From an uncultured Bacteroidales bacterium (GTDB lineage: Bacteria > Bacteroidota > Bacteroidia > Bacteroidales > UBA932), in NCBI GenBank assembly GCA_944323245.1, contig CALURT010000018.1, positions 1-52,945 on the forward strand: a stretch of DNA of 52,945 nt. The letters run 5' to 3'. Shown piece by piece: positions 34,958-43,957 of this stretch (positions are counted from its first letter, which is position 1; each line of letters begins with the position of its first letter). Under the pieces are notes generated by a model that saw nothing but the letters and a program-made list of their open reading frames with translations, was not told the origin of the DNA and did not search any database. Both the position numbers and the translations under genes were made by a program.

Positions 34958-35506
34958 CTATTCCCTGACCGGATTCACAGCCTTGTCAGCTAATCGTACC
35001 GGAAAGGAAAAAAACACGTATGGTACAGGTTCTTTCCACAGCGTGAAACCGGTAAGGCGCACATTATTCAATATATTATAGACTTTGCAATAGTCTTCAG
35101 ATGTCCACATCGGCAACTGTCCCCAAACTTCAAGATACTCAAGATTCAATGACCTCGAATAGACCACCGGACACCACAATCGATATAATCCTTGCAATTT
35201 GGCTTCTCCAATAGCCTCCTTGACTGCATCCGTCATTGCCGCTTCCCTTGAAGGTTCAATATAAGGCTTATTGCCCAACAACTCATCCATGGCATGACTA
35301 TTACGGTCTCCGTCATACTTTATTACATGAAAATCACTTTTTTCCAACCCTCCGTTCAGCCTCGTGACAGACACATATCCATCATAATATGAAACGACCA
35401 TATTTTCTATGGTGTCCCTCCGGACTACGTCGTCCTGTCCGTATGCCCGTACTGGTATAAAAAATAATATTAGCAGACAAATCAATAAACTGTATTTCAT
35501 ACTCAT
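34958..35506 (-). CDS. Secreted TonB-C-like protein C (182 aa)
   Basis: The start at 35506 or 35500 gives a signal peptide (MKYSLLICLLILFFIPVRAYG). The C-terminal ~90 residues (LYRLWCPVVYSRSLNLEYLE, then GFTLWKEPVPYVFFSFPVRL) follow the TonB C-terminal pattern, with the PVPY...FPVR block closely like PVPYCRGAFSVR of protein A. It is probably periplasmic, lacking the N-terminal anchor and Pro-rich linker of real TonB. Middle gene of the cassette, with gaps of 47 and 123 bases to its neighbours. Confidence 0.7.
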   Translation of the reverse strand: MSMKYSLLICLLILFFIPVRAYGQDDVVRRDTIENMVVSYYDGYVSVTRLNGGLEKSDFHVIKYDGDRNSHAMDELLGNKPYIEPSREAAMTDAVKEAIGEAKLQGLYRLWCPVVYSRSLNLEYLEVWGQLPMWTSEDYCKVYNILNNVRLTGFTLWKEPVPYVFFSFPVRLADKAVNPVRE

Positions 35507-35553
35507 TCTGATTCTTTTATATCTCAATTTTTCCAATTCCATTGGGTATATGT

Positions 35554-36114
35554 TTATCGGACGCTGAATGCGCCCCTGCAATATGGAACAGGACCATCCC
35601 AAGGCGTCAATTCCACATTCTCAATCATCCATTGTAAGAAATCATAGTACTTGTCATCAGGATATTCCAATGTCAGGTTTTTCTTTTCTTTCCGATTGTC
35701 TCTGTCCAATAGAAAAATATACAAATACTCGAATCTGCCGGACTTTGATACAATAAAGGAAACAAAGGCCAAATCCACCTTATTTGAGAAATGCTTTCTT
35801 ACAACACCCAACATTACCGAGTTATCAACTTCATATTTCTGTAATGCATGTTTTAACAGTTTACTGTTTTCCTTATCCACATCTGCGGATGACGGCAAGG
35901 CTTTAGCCGTTTCGAGCATATACGGCATCTCGTCGTCATATCCATCATAACGTACGATTCTTACATTATTTTCAGCACGTACTATCCTATAGTTTTCCTT
36001 TAATTCTGCAATTGTATTTTCCCGATCTTGGGAAAAAGACTCTATGCAAAGAAACGAAAACAGGATATTCAAGACAAAACAGGTTATCCGATAATTCACA
36101 CGTTTACAGGTCAT
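35554..36114 (-). CDS. Secreted TonB-C-like protein A (186 aa)
   Basis: The start at 36114 gives a signal peptide nearly identical to that of A' (MTCKRVNYRITCFVLNILFS...CIESFSQ); an upstream frame to 36264 would run into the receptor gene. The C-terminal half (VDLAFVSFIVSKSGRFEYLY, then ELTPWDGPVPYCRGAFSVR) matches the TonB C-terminal fold. The family reading is by pattern only. It begins 92 bases after the stop of the outer-membrane beta-barrel gene on the same strand, behind the 14-bp palindrome. Such proteins could contact the receptor from the periplasmic side; that is inference. Confidence 0.72.
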   Translation of the reverse strand: MTCKRVNYRITCFVLNILFSFLCIESFSQDRENTIAELKENYRIVRAENNVRIVRYDGYDDEMPYMLETAKALPSSADVDKENSKLLKHALQKYEVDNSVMLGVVRKHFSNKVDLAFVSFIVSKSGRFEYLYIFLLDRDNRKEKKNLTLEYPDDKYYDFLQWMIENVELTPWDGPVPYCRGAFSVR

Positions 36115-36117
36115 ATA

Positions 36118-36157
36118 CCGCTTTTTGCAAAGTTCATAATTTTTTTGCAAAAAGCGG
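36118..36157. repeat. 14-bp palindrome in the leader of gene A (copy 2)
   Basis: Same perfect arms as at 32042-32081 (CCGCTTTTTGCAAA and TTTGCAAAAAGCGG), again with a 12-base spacer, ending just before the ATG of A. An RNA hairpin here would lie over the ribosome-binding region of the gene. Confidence 0.75.
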
Positions 36158-36205
36158 CATAACAACCGGCAATACGCTGCAATGTGCCGAATGACAAGCT
36201 GAGGC

Positions 36206-38740
36206 TCAGAGGCGGGTGGCTTCGTCGAGGTTGCCGACATTGCGCTGGCGGCCTTGCGAAGCATTGTTTCCGAAGCGCCATGTGAAACTCAGGGAAACAT
36301 TGGTATTGGTATAGTCCTGCTTCAGAATATACGTGCGGACACCATCATTCTCCATATAACCGTTCGTGTCTCCGGTGTTGAGGACGTCATTGGCATACAG
36401 CGCCAATGTATATTTCCCGTCGACAAAAGTCTTTATCAGGCTGAAATTCAAGCCACCCATTGCGAGAATATTGAAATAACCCATTGACGCAGGCGTCGTA
36501 ATCCAGCCGTCTATCCCGAATTTGAAATTCTCAGGAAGCAGGAAAGTCGTGGAAGCATACCCTTGGAAGGCATTGCTCGAATTGCTGTACGGACCGCCAT
36601 AAACCAGTTCCGCCAAATCGTCATAAGCCGAAAACGACAGATGGAGGTAAGACAGGTTCGCCGTAATGTTCCACCACTTGGTAATCGGCAATTCCGACAA
36701 CGAAAGCGAGGCATAGGCTACATATTGGTCACCGGCATTGGAATAAAGCAAGCCCATGACCCCGGTCTCCTTGTCTAACATGGGAGTCTGCACGTCACTG
36801 AAGTTATTCGTCATATTGAAGCCGCCGGATACGGACAGTCTGCTGAAGAACACCCCGGTCAATTGCACGTTGTGGCTGTACGACGGTTCCAGTTCGATAT
36901 TGCCCTGCGTATATGAAGTGGCCGAGCCGTAGTCCCTGAAAGGATTCAGCTGCCAGTATTTCGGCCTGCTAATGCGGTAGGAATAACTTGCCGAAAGAAT
37001 GGCTTTCTGCGACGGTGCATAACTCAAAAAGACGCTCGGGAAAAGGTCGAAATAATCCTTGAAACTCCTCCTGTTGGACTCCGAACCAAGCATCCAGTTA
37101 CCCTCCTGCACCGTGTATTCCCCTCTCAGACCTGCCTGCGCATTCCATTTCTCCCCGAATTTTTTGGATAGATTGGCATAGGCGGCATAAACCTGCTCAC
37201 CGTATGTGAAATCATTCCTCTCGTCCGACAAGAGAGATTGGGTGGCGAAATCATAGTCATACATCCCGTAACGGTTGTCTGTACCGGAGTATGCAGCTTT
37301 CAACCCCGCTTCAAGACGGCCTGTCTGCCCGAACAACGACTGGGAATAATCAGCCTTGAAAGAATACAAATCCAACTTCCTGTCCGTGCCGTCATCGAAG
37401 CCGTTGTCTTTGATACCTGCCACAGCCGATTCAGGGGAAAGGAACGAATAAATGTTCCGGATGCTGCGGGTGACATTGTTTTCCGTACGGTAATAATCGG
37501 CATTGATCGTAAGCTCCTGGTTCAGCGATTCGTCGAATGTCCTCGTATAATTCAGGTTGACAGAATAATCGGCGTTCTTGTCGGAAGAATTGTTTTCTCC
37601 GGCAAATTCGCTGTAAAGGCTTTCCTCCGGAGTCCCGGCATCCATATAGTCCCTGACGATATTCGGAGAGATATAGCCTGATGACGAGATATTCCAGTTC
37701 AACCTGACTATCACACCGAGAATACCTTTGTCGGAAATGTTCCAGTCATTGCCAAAGCGGATATGATGGGATTGCGACATGTTTCTGGTCAAGGCATGGC
37801 TTTCCTGCCTCATGCTGTTCCCTTCACCGTACAGTTTTATCTCATCGAAAACGAAAGCGGAATTGTAGACCGACGGAGTGTATTGGAAAAAAGTATTTGT
37901 CTTGTCGGTCTTATATCTCAGATTCGCCGATACGTTCCCGTAAAAATAAGCATACGGAGACAAAACGGCACCGCCGCTTGCCCTCATCGTCCCGCTGAAC
38001 CCTTTCATGAACGATTTCTTCGTCTTGATGTTGATGATGCCGCCGCTGCCCTCCGCATCGTACCTTGCAGAGGGATTGGTGATAAGTTCCACGGTTTCAA
38101 TGGCCGAGCCTTCGCTACCCTGCAGATATGTCTGCAAATCGGCCCCTGACATGTTGGAAGGCCTGCCGTCAATCCATACCGCCACCGTAGACCCGTTCAG
38201 TTTCACATTCCCGTCCTTGTCCACGGTGACCCCGGGCGAACTTTTCAATACGTCCAAGGCATCTCCGGTCTGCGCCACGGCAAGTTCCGAAACGTTCATC
38301 ACAAGTCTGTCGAACCGGTATTCTATCAAAGGCCGTTCTCCTGAAACCTTGGCAGCTGCAAGCATCTGCGCATCCGGCTCCATCAGCACGGGCGGAATTT
38401 CCGCTGTACCGTCAACGACATTTCCGTCAAGGCAACCGGCCAAAGAGACAATCTTTTCCGTGTATCCTATCAGTGAAAAAAGCAATCGGCAATCCGGCGT
38501 GATTTCCGACAGAGACATCGAATATCTGCCCGTGGAATCGGTAGTAGCTCCGGCAATGACAGTCCCGGAGGTATCCGCCAAGGCCACCGTGACAAATTCT
38601 ACCGGCTCATGAGTTCCGGAATCCCGGACAATTCCTTTCAACCCTGTAACTTTTTCATACGGAGTCTTTGCATTACCGGATACGGACAATGCGACAGCAA
38701 AGACAATTGCTGCAAACAGAATCTTATTCGTCAAGTTCAT
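36206..38740 (-). CDS. Outer-membrane beta-barrel protein, TonB-dependent-receptor-like, with carboxypeptidase-regulatory-like N-domain
   Basis: 844 residues. Signal peptide (MNLTNKILFAAIVFAVALSV), then a CarboxypepD_reg-like domain (LKGIVRDSGTHEPVEFVTVA, TDSTGRYSMSLSE), a plug (DVLKSSPGVTVDKDGNVKLN, VAVWIDGRPSNMSG, ETVELITNPSARYDAEGSGG) and a long barrel of the OMP_b-brl_3 type, ending in charged residues. These proteins sit in the outer membrane without SusD partners; substrates are mostly unknown. A run of eight C at the transcription start may affect expression. The TonB-C-like genes A, C and B follow on the same strand. Confidence 0.9.
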   Translation of the reverse strand: MNLTNKILFAAIVFAVALSVSGNAKTPYEKVTGLKGIVRDSGTHEPVEFVTVALADTSGTVIAGATTDSTGRYSMSLSEITPDCRLLFSLIGYTEKIVSLAGCLDGNVVDGTAEIPPVLMEPDAQMLAAAKVSGERPLIEYRFDRLVMNVSELAVAQTGDALDVLKSSPGVTVDKDGNVKLNGSTVAVWIDGRPSNMSGADLQTYLQGSEGSAIETVELITNPSARYDAEGSGGIINIKTKKSFMKGFSGTMRASGGAVLSPYAYFYGNVSANLRYKTDKTNTFFQYTPSVYNSAFVFDEIKLYGEGNSMRQESHALTRNMSQSHHIRFGNDWNISDKGILGVIVRLNWNISSSGYISPNIVRDYMDAGTPEESLYSEFAGENNSSDKNADYSVNLNYTRTFDESLNQELTINADYYRTENNVTRSIRNIYSFLSPESAVAGIKDNGFDDGTDRKLDLYSFKADYSQSLFGQTGRLEAGLKAAYSGTDNRYGMYDYDFATQSLLSDERNDFTYGEQVYAAYANLSKKFGEKWNAQAGLRGEYTVQEGNWMLGSESNRRSFKDYFDLFPSVFLSYAPSQKAILSASYSYRISRPKYWQLNPFRDYGSATSYTQGNIELEPSYSHNVQLTGVFFSRLSVSGGFNMTNNFSDVQTPMLDKETGVMGLLYSNAGDQYVAYASLSLSELPITKWWNITANLSYLHLSFSAYDDLAELVYGGPYSNSSNAFQGYASTTFLLPENFKFGIDGWITTPASMGYFNILAMGGLNFSLIKTFVDGKYTLALYANDVLNTGDTNGYMENDGVRTYILKQDYTNTNVSLSFTWRFGNNASQGRQRNVGNLDEATRL

Positions 38741-38760
38741 TTTCGTTTTGATTTTCTTTC

Positions 38761-38776
38761 GGGGGGGGCAAATTTA
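38761..38776 (-). promoter_or_regulatory. -7 element and C8 tract of the outer-membrane gene
   Basis: On the minus strand TAAATTTG (38776-38769) is followed at once by eight C (38768-38761), placing a homopolymer at the expected transcription start, 20 bases before the ATG. Length changes in such a tract could alter promoter output. Confidence 0.45.
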
Positions 38777-38809
38777 GCTAAATTTATTATAAATCCTGCG
38801 AATTTTGAG

Positions 38810-38817
38810 TATTTTTG
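38810..38817 (+). promoter_or_regulatory. -7 element of the lysine exporter gene
   Basis: TATTTTTG, 29 bases before the ATG at 38846; no clear -33 box. Confidence 0.4.
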
Positions 38818-38845
38818 ACACCGCATTTTCACGAGGAACGGAATT

Positions 38846-39817
38846 ATGTTTAAGATTATCCTGACAATGGCGGTCGGCATATGCCTCGGAATCGTCTTGA
38901 GGAAAGTGAGATTCATCTCATACATCAGCAAGACAATATCCATTACCATATACATGATGCTGTTTCTTCTCGGTATCACGATAGGAAACAGCCCGGTCAT
39001 TCTCGACAATCTTTCGACCCTCGGACTTCAAGCCTTCATATTGGCATTTGCCGGCATTCTCGGAAGCCTTCTCGCCGGATGGGTGCTGTCCAAATGGGTT
39101 TTCAAGGAAGAGGAGAGTTTTGCCGATGCCGGATTCAGCCCCCAAGGGGATTCGCCTGAGCGGAAAAAATGGAAACAGAGGCTGAAAAAGATTTCCGACA
39201 GCGGGATAGTCATCGTCTTCTTCATAATCGGCATATTCTTCGGCCTGAGTGATACCATAAAGACGGATTCCATCGGGAACAATACCGTAATGATAGCTCT
39301 CTACTGCCTGATTTTCCAGGTCGGCATCAATCTCGGATACGACACCACCCTCAAAAACGCCATCAAGGGCATGAAACCCAAGGTACTGCTTGTGCCTCTC
39401 GCCACCGTAGTCGGGACTCTGAGCCTTTCGGCTGTAGCTGGGCTTTTCCTGTCCAAATGGAGTGTGGCAGACTGTCTTGCGGCGTCCAGCGGATTCGCCT
39501 ACTATTCACTGTCTTCGGTCCTCATTGCCGAATATGCTTCGGCTTCGTTGGGCGAATACCTTGCTGCCGAACTCGGTACGATAGCATTGCTCGTAAACAT
39601 CATCAGGGAATTGTCCTGTCTGCTTTTCACTCCTTTCTATACCCGGATTTTCGGCAAGATCGCCCCGATCTGCGTGGCCGGAGTGACGTCCGTGGACGTA
39701 TGTCTGCCGGTAATTCTGAAAAGTTGCGGTAAGGAATATATGCCGATAGCCATCATCAACGGGGTCATCGTGGATTTTTCAGTCCCGTTTTTCGTCTCAT
39801 TCTTCTGCTCGCTTTAG
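38846..39817 (+). CDS. Lysine exporter LysO family protein (Lys_export)
   Basis: 323 residues with about 8-10 membrane segments. The family blocks are present: N-terminal GICLGIVLRKVRFISYISK and LFLLGITIGNSP, then LIFQVGINLGYD, and later SSGFAYYSLSSVLIAEYAS and ELGTIALLVNIIRE. LysO (YbjE) exports lysine and toxic analogues through the inner membrane. Its position ahead of the OPT transporter and PepT suggests release of surplus lysine during growth on peptides. A soluble insertion (residues ~90-115) lies between helices. Confidence 0.88.
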   Translation: MFKIILTMAVGICLGIVLRKVRFISYISKTISITIYMMLFLLGITIGNSPVILDNLSTLGLQAFILAFAGILGSLLAGWVLSKWVFKEEESFADAGFSPQGDSPERKKWKQRLKKISDSGIVIVFFIIGIFFGLSDTIKTDSIGNNTVMIALYCLIFQVGINLGYDTTLKNAIKGMKPKVLLVPLATVVGTLSLSAVAGLFLSKWSVADCLAASSGFAYYSLSSVLIAEYASASLGEYLAAELGTIALLVNIIRELSCLLFTPFYTRIFGKIAPICVAGVTSVDVCLPVILKSCGKEYMPIAIINGVIVDFSVPFFVSFFCSL

Positions 39818-39865
39818 TTTTTTCCTTATCTTCGCGAACCGAATTTATAACGAACCGCAGACACA

Positions 39866-41848
39866 ATGAGCGAAGAAAAGAAAACGTTGCCGGAAAACGC
39901 CCACAGGGAACTGAAGCCCGGCGAAGAATACAGACCTATCCTGTCCCCGAAGAAGAACTATCCTGAAGTTTCCCCGTGGTCCGTTACCATAGGACTGCTG
40001 ATGACAATCCTGTTTTCGGCGGCAGCCGCATTCCTCGGGTTGCGCGTGGGACAGGTGTTTGAAGCGGCCATCCCTATTGCCATAATCGCAGTCGGCCTTT
40101 CAAGCGCACTCGGGAGAAAGAATTCATTGGGCGAAAACGTGATGATACAGTCCATAGGCTCATGTTCGGGTGCAATCGTCGCCGGAGCCATTTTCACCCT
40201 CCCCGCCCTGTATATCCTGCAGGAAAAATATCCGGAACTCACCGTCAATTTCACCAAGGTCTTTTTCTCGTCACTTCTCGGAGGTATCCTCGGAATCCTC
40301 TTCCTGATACCCTTCAGGAAATATTTCGTCAAGGAAATGCATGGAAAATATCCTTTTCCTGAGGCTACGGCCACCACACAGGTGCTTGTCAGCGGGGAAA
40401 ACGGAGGCAGCGGGGCCAAGACCCTCCTTTTCAGCGGTCTCATAGGAGGACTTTATGATTTCATCATATCCACTTTCGGGTTGTGGGCCGACACCGTCAC
40501 CACGAAAATCCTGCCTTTCGGAGCCGCCATTGCCGACAAGGCCAAACTTGTGTTCAAACTGAATACCGGGGCAGCCGTCCTCGGTCTCGGATATATAGTC
40601 GGGCTGAAATACGCCCTGATCATCTGTTGCGGAAGTTTCCTTGTATGGTTGGTCATCATCCCTCTGATGAATCTGATATGGGGAGGACAGGTCATCGACC
40701 TCATGAATACCGGCATCACCGCCACCGTATCGGAAATGTCGGCCGAACAGATATTCAGTGAATACGCCCGCCATATCGGTATCGGAGGCATCGCCACGGC
40801 CGGAATCATAGGAATCATCAAGTCCTTCGGTGTCATAAAGTCAGCCCTCGGCCTTGCCGTTTCGGAATTCAAAAGAAAGGACAGTGCAGAGAAGACGGAA
40901 GTCGAGCGCACGCAGCGTGATATTCCGATGAAAATAATCGTGGTGGGAATCGTGATTACCCTCGTTGCCGTATTGCTGTTCTTCGCTTTCGGCGTGGTCG
41001 ACAATATCTGGCATGCCATAATCGGAGTACTCGTGGTCGGCATCATAGCCTTCCTCTTTACGACGGTGGCAGCCAATGCCATAGCCATAGTGGGTTCGAA
41101 TCCTGTTAGCGGCATGACCCTGATGACCCTCATACTTGCATCCCTTGTCATGGTGGCTGCAGGTCTGAAAGGTACTGCCGGGATGACGGCGGCCCTCATA
41201 ATCGGCGGAGTAGTCTGCACAGCTCTTTCAGTGGCCGGAGCTTTCGTCACCGACCTGAAAATAGGTTACTGGATAGGCTCCACGCCTCGCAAACAGGAGA
41301 CATGGAAATTCCTCGGTACTCTCGTGGCGGCGGCTACTGTCGGAGGTGTGATGCTTATCCTTAACAAGGCATACGGATTTACCGGAGAGGATGCCCTTGT
41401 AGCACCGCAGGCAAACGCCATGGCAGCAGTCATAGAACCGATGATGAACGGAGGCAATGCTCCGTGGCTTCTGTACGGCATAGGTGCAGTCTTAGCCATA
41501 GTCCTCACGCTGTTCAAAGTCCCTGCGTTGGCTTTCGCCCTCGGCATGTTCATCCCTATCGACCTCAATACGCCGATGCTTGTAGGAGGCCTGATTTCGT
41601 GGTTCGTCGGCAGCAGGAGCAAAGACAAGGCATTGAACGGGGCAAGGGTCGAAAAAGGGACGCTCATAGCATCCGGATTCATCGCCGGAGGCGCACTTAT
41701 GGGCGTAGTCAGCGCAATCCTGAAATTCGCAGACGTGGAATGCGCACTTGCACCGCAGCCATGGATGGAGCCAGTTGCCATCATACCTTACATCCTGATT
41801 TGCGGCTACATCATCTTCTCATCGCTTAAAGCGAAGAAATCTGAATAA
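39866..41848 (+). CDS. OPT-family oligopeptide transporter
   Basis: 660 residues, about 16 hydrophobic segments, the size of bacterial OPT proteins. Recognisable blocks are TIGLLMTILFSAAAAFLGLR, VGQVFEAAIPIAI, GKYPFPEATATTQVL and VGSNPVSGMTLMTLILAS. It is a proton-coupled importer of di- to tetrapeptides or metal chelates in the inner membrane. pepT two genes downstream supports peptide use. A promoter could lie in the 48-base gap before it (TATCTTCG, one change from the -7 consensus). Confidence 0.93.
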   Translation: MSEEKKTLPENAHRELKPGEEYRPILSPKKNYPEVSPWSVTIGLLMTILFSAAAAFLGLRVGQVFEAAIPIAIIAVGLSSALGRKNSLGENVMIQSIGSCSGAIVAGAIFTLPALYILQEKYPELTVNFTKVFFSSLLGGILGILFLIPFRKYFVKEMHGKYPFPEATATTQVLVSGENGGSGAKTLLFSGLIGGLYDFIISTFGLWADTVTTKILPFGAAIADKAKLVFKLNTGAAVLGLGYIVGLKYALIICCGSFLVWLVIIPLMNLIWGGQVIDLMNTGITATVSEMSAEQIFSEYARHIGIGGIATAGIIGIIKSFGVIKSALGLAVSEFKRKDSAEKTEVERTQRDIPMKIIVVGIVITLVAVLLFFAFGVVDNIWHAIIGVLVVGIIAFLFTTVAANAIAIVGSNPVSGMTLMTLILASLVMVAAGLKGTAGMTAALIIGGVVCTALSVAGAFVTDLKIGYWIGSTPRKQETWKFLGTLVAAATVGGVMLILNKAYGFTGEDALVAPQANAMAAVIEPMMNGGNAPWLLYGIGAVLAIVLTLFKVPALAFALGMFIPIDLNTPMLVGGLISWFVGSRSKDKALNGARVEKGTLIASGFIAGGALMGVVSAILKFADVECALAPQPWMEPVAIIPYILICGYIIFSSLKAKKSE

Positions 41849-41850
41849 AG

Positions 41851-42684
41851 ATGAATCCGGTAGTCCATGCGCTCATATTGACCCTGATTGCAGGTGCCGC
41901 CACCGGTCTGGGAGGCGCCCTTGTCCTGTTCAGGAAAAGGATAAGCAGCAACTTCCTTGCAGGAGCGTTGGGACTGTCGGCCGGAGTAATGATATTCATC
42001 TCGCTTGCCGAGCTTTATCCGCAGGCCCAGAATGCCATTTCCGCTTCTTGCGGCGGCATAAAGGGCAGTGTATTCGTGGTCCTGGCCTTCTTTTTCGGTA
42101 TGGGACTTATCACCCTGATAGACTTTCTGATACCGGAATACGAAAACCCGCACGAGGCTTCAGGGCTTTCCCTCGATTCCAAAAACGCTGCCACCGACCT
42201 GATCGAACATTCGGGAAGCAGCGCATTGAAAAAACTCGGGATCATGTCGGCGCTTGCCATAGCAATCCATAATTTTCCCGAAGGGATGGCGACATTCATA
42301 GGCGCATTGAACGACCCGCAGACGGGTACCGGGATTGCCTTTGCCATCGCCATACACAATATTCCGGAAGGTATTGCCGTAGCCATTCCGATATATTTTG
42401 CCACGAAAAGCAAGGGCAAGGCGCTTCTCTATGCTCTTCTTTCCGGACTCACCGAGCCTGTGGGCGCATTTATCTGCTACGGCATCACGGCGTTGTCCGG
42501 AGTCAGCCTTGACGGTGGCGGAGCCGCATTCCCGTTGATACTTGCCGCCGTGGCCGGCATCATGATATACATTTCCTTGGACGAACTGCTTCCTACTGCC
42601 GAAAAATACGGCAGACACCATGTCGCCATTGCAGGAGTGGTGGCAGGAATGGCCATAATGGCAGTCAGCATGATTTTAATGTAA
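41851..42684 (+). CDS. zupT: ZIP-family metal transporter (ZupT-like)
   Basis: 277 residues, eight membrane segments. The paired metal-binding helices are clear: HNFPEGMATFIGAL and HNIPEGIAVAIPIYF (His, Asn, Glu ligands). It imports divalent metals such as zinc, iron or manganese through the inner membrane. It begins 2 bases after the OPT stop and 12 bases before pepT, so it is part of the same transcript; PepT is a zinc peptidase, which fits. Confidence 0.93.
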   Translation: MNPVVHALILTLIAGAATGLGGALVLFRKRISSNFLAGALGLSAGVMIFISLAELYPQAQNAISASCGGIKGSVFVVLAFFFGMGLITLIDFLIPEYENPHEASGLSLDSKNAATDLIEHSGSSALKKLGIMSALAIAIHNFPEGMATFIGALNDPQTGTGIAFAIAIHNIPEGIAVAIPIYFATKSKGKALLYALLSGLTEPVGAFICYGITALSGVSLDGGGAAFPLILAAVAGIMIYISLDELLPTAEKYGRHHVAIAGVVAGMAIMAVSMILM

Positions 42685-42696
42685 CAATCAAAAGAT

Positions 42697-43917
42697 ATGG
42701 AAACCTTGGTTGAAAAATTTCTGAGATACATTGCGGTGGACACCCAGTCGGACCCCGAATCGGAATCCTATCCGAGCAGTGCAAAAGAGTTGGATCTTCT
42801 TAAAATGCTTCGTGACGAACTTTCGGCAATGGGTATCGAAGCCGTACTTGACGAACACGGTTACGTGATGGCGGAGATCCCGTCGAACTGCAACAGGGAA
42901 GTGCCGGCAATCGGATTCATAGCACATGTAGATACTTCACCTGATGCTTCAGGCAAGGACATAAAGCCTCAGATCCTCGAAAATTATGACGGCAAGGACA
43001 TTCCTCTGAAAGGCGTTCCGGGACTCGTGCTGAAAGTCAGCGAATTTCCGGAGCTTGCCGAGTACAAGGGCCAGACAATCATCACTACAGACGGGACCAC
43101 GCTGCTCGGGGCCGATGACAAGGCCGGAGTAGCCGAAATCATGTCAATGGCGGAATACGTGATGACGCATCCGGAGTTCAAACACGGAAAAATCAAGATA
43201 GGATTCACACCTGACGAGGAAGTCGGACGGGGTGTAGAGAAATTCGACGTGAAGAAATTCGGAGCGGACTATGCCTACACCATGGACGGAGGCAAAATCG
43301 GGGAATTGGAATATGAGAATTTCAATGCGGCTTCGGCTACGGTAAAGATTCAGGGCCGGAACATCCACCCGGGCTATGCCAAGGGCAAGATGCTGAACGC
43401 CATCCTCATAGGTATGGAACTCAATTCCCTGCTTCCTGTGGAGCAACGCCCCGAATATACGGACGGTTACGAGGGATTTTTCCATATCATCGGATTCAAC
43501 GGGACTGTCGAGGAGGCGACGTTTTCCTACATTATCCGCGACCATGACATGTCCATGTTCGAGAAAAGGAAGGAATTGCTCAGGAAATGCGTGGAATTCA
43601 TCAACTTCAAATACGGTGAAGTTGCGACTGTGGAAATCAGGCACCAGTACTACAATATGAGGAAAGAAGTTGAGCCGCACTACCATATTATCGAAAAGGC
43701 GGTAAAGGCCATGGAAATGGAGGGAATCACTCCTTGCATCAAGCCTATCAGAGGCGGCACAGACGGGGCCAACCTTTCCTTCATGGGACTTCCTTGTCCG
43801 AACATCTTCGCCGGAGGACACAACTTCCACGGAAAAATGGAATTCGTCCCGGTGGAAAGCATGGAGAAAGCCCGCAACGTGATCCTGAACATCATCTCCC
43901 TTTTCGCAGAGGAGTGA
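42697..43917 (+). CDS. pepT: Peptidase T (aminotripeptidase)
   Basis: 406 residues, M20 metallopeptidase. Zinc ligands and catalytic residues are in order: HVDTSPD, LLGADDKAGVAEIM, FTPDEEVGRGV, GGTDGANLSFMGLP and the final His in FAGGHNFHGKMEF. It splits the N-terminal residue from tripeptides in the cytoplasm. Last gene of the lysO-opt-zupT-pepT unit. Confidence 0.97.
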   Translation: METLVEKFLRYIAVDTQSDPESESYPSSAKELDLLKMLRDELSAMGIEAVLDEHGYVMAEIPSNCNREVPAIGFIAHVDTSPDASGKDIKPQILENYDGKDIPLKGVPGLVLKVSEFPELAEYKGQTIITTDGTTLLGADDKAGVAEIMSMAEYVMTHPEFKHGKIKIGFTPDEEVGRGVEKFDVKKFGADYAYTMDGGKIGELEYENFNAASATVKIQGRNIHPGYAKGKMLNAILIGMELNSLLPVEQRPEYTDGYEGFFHIIGFNGTVEEATFSYIIRDHDMSMFEKRKELLRKCVEFINFKYGEVATVEIRHQYYNMRKEVEPHYHIIEKAVKAMEMEGITPCIKPIRGGTDGANLSFMGLPCPNIFAGGHNFHGKMEFVPVESMEKARNVILNIISLFAEE

Positions 43918-43921
43918 TGGA

Positions 43922-43957
43922 CTGCCCTGTCATCCCGGGCGAGCGAAGCGTCATTCT
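43922..43957. repeat. Short copy of the dispersed GTCATC intergenic repeat
   Basis: CCCTGTCATCCCGGGCGAGC then GAAGCGTCATTCTCC, related to the second half of the block at 33940-33980. It overlaps the end of the convergent minus-strand gene. Confidence 0.45.
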
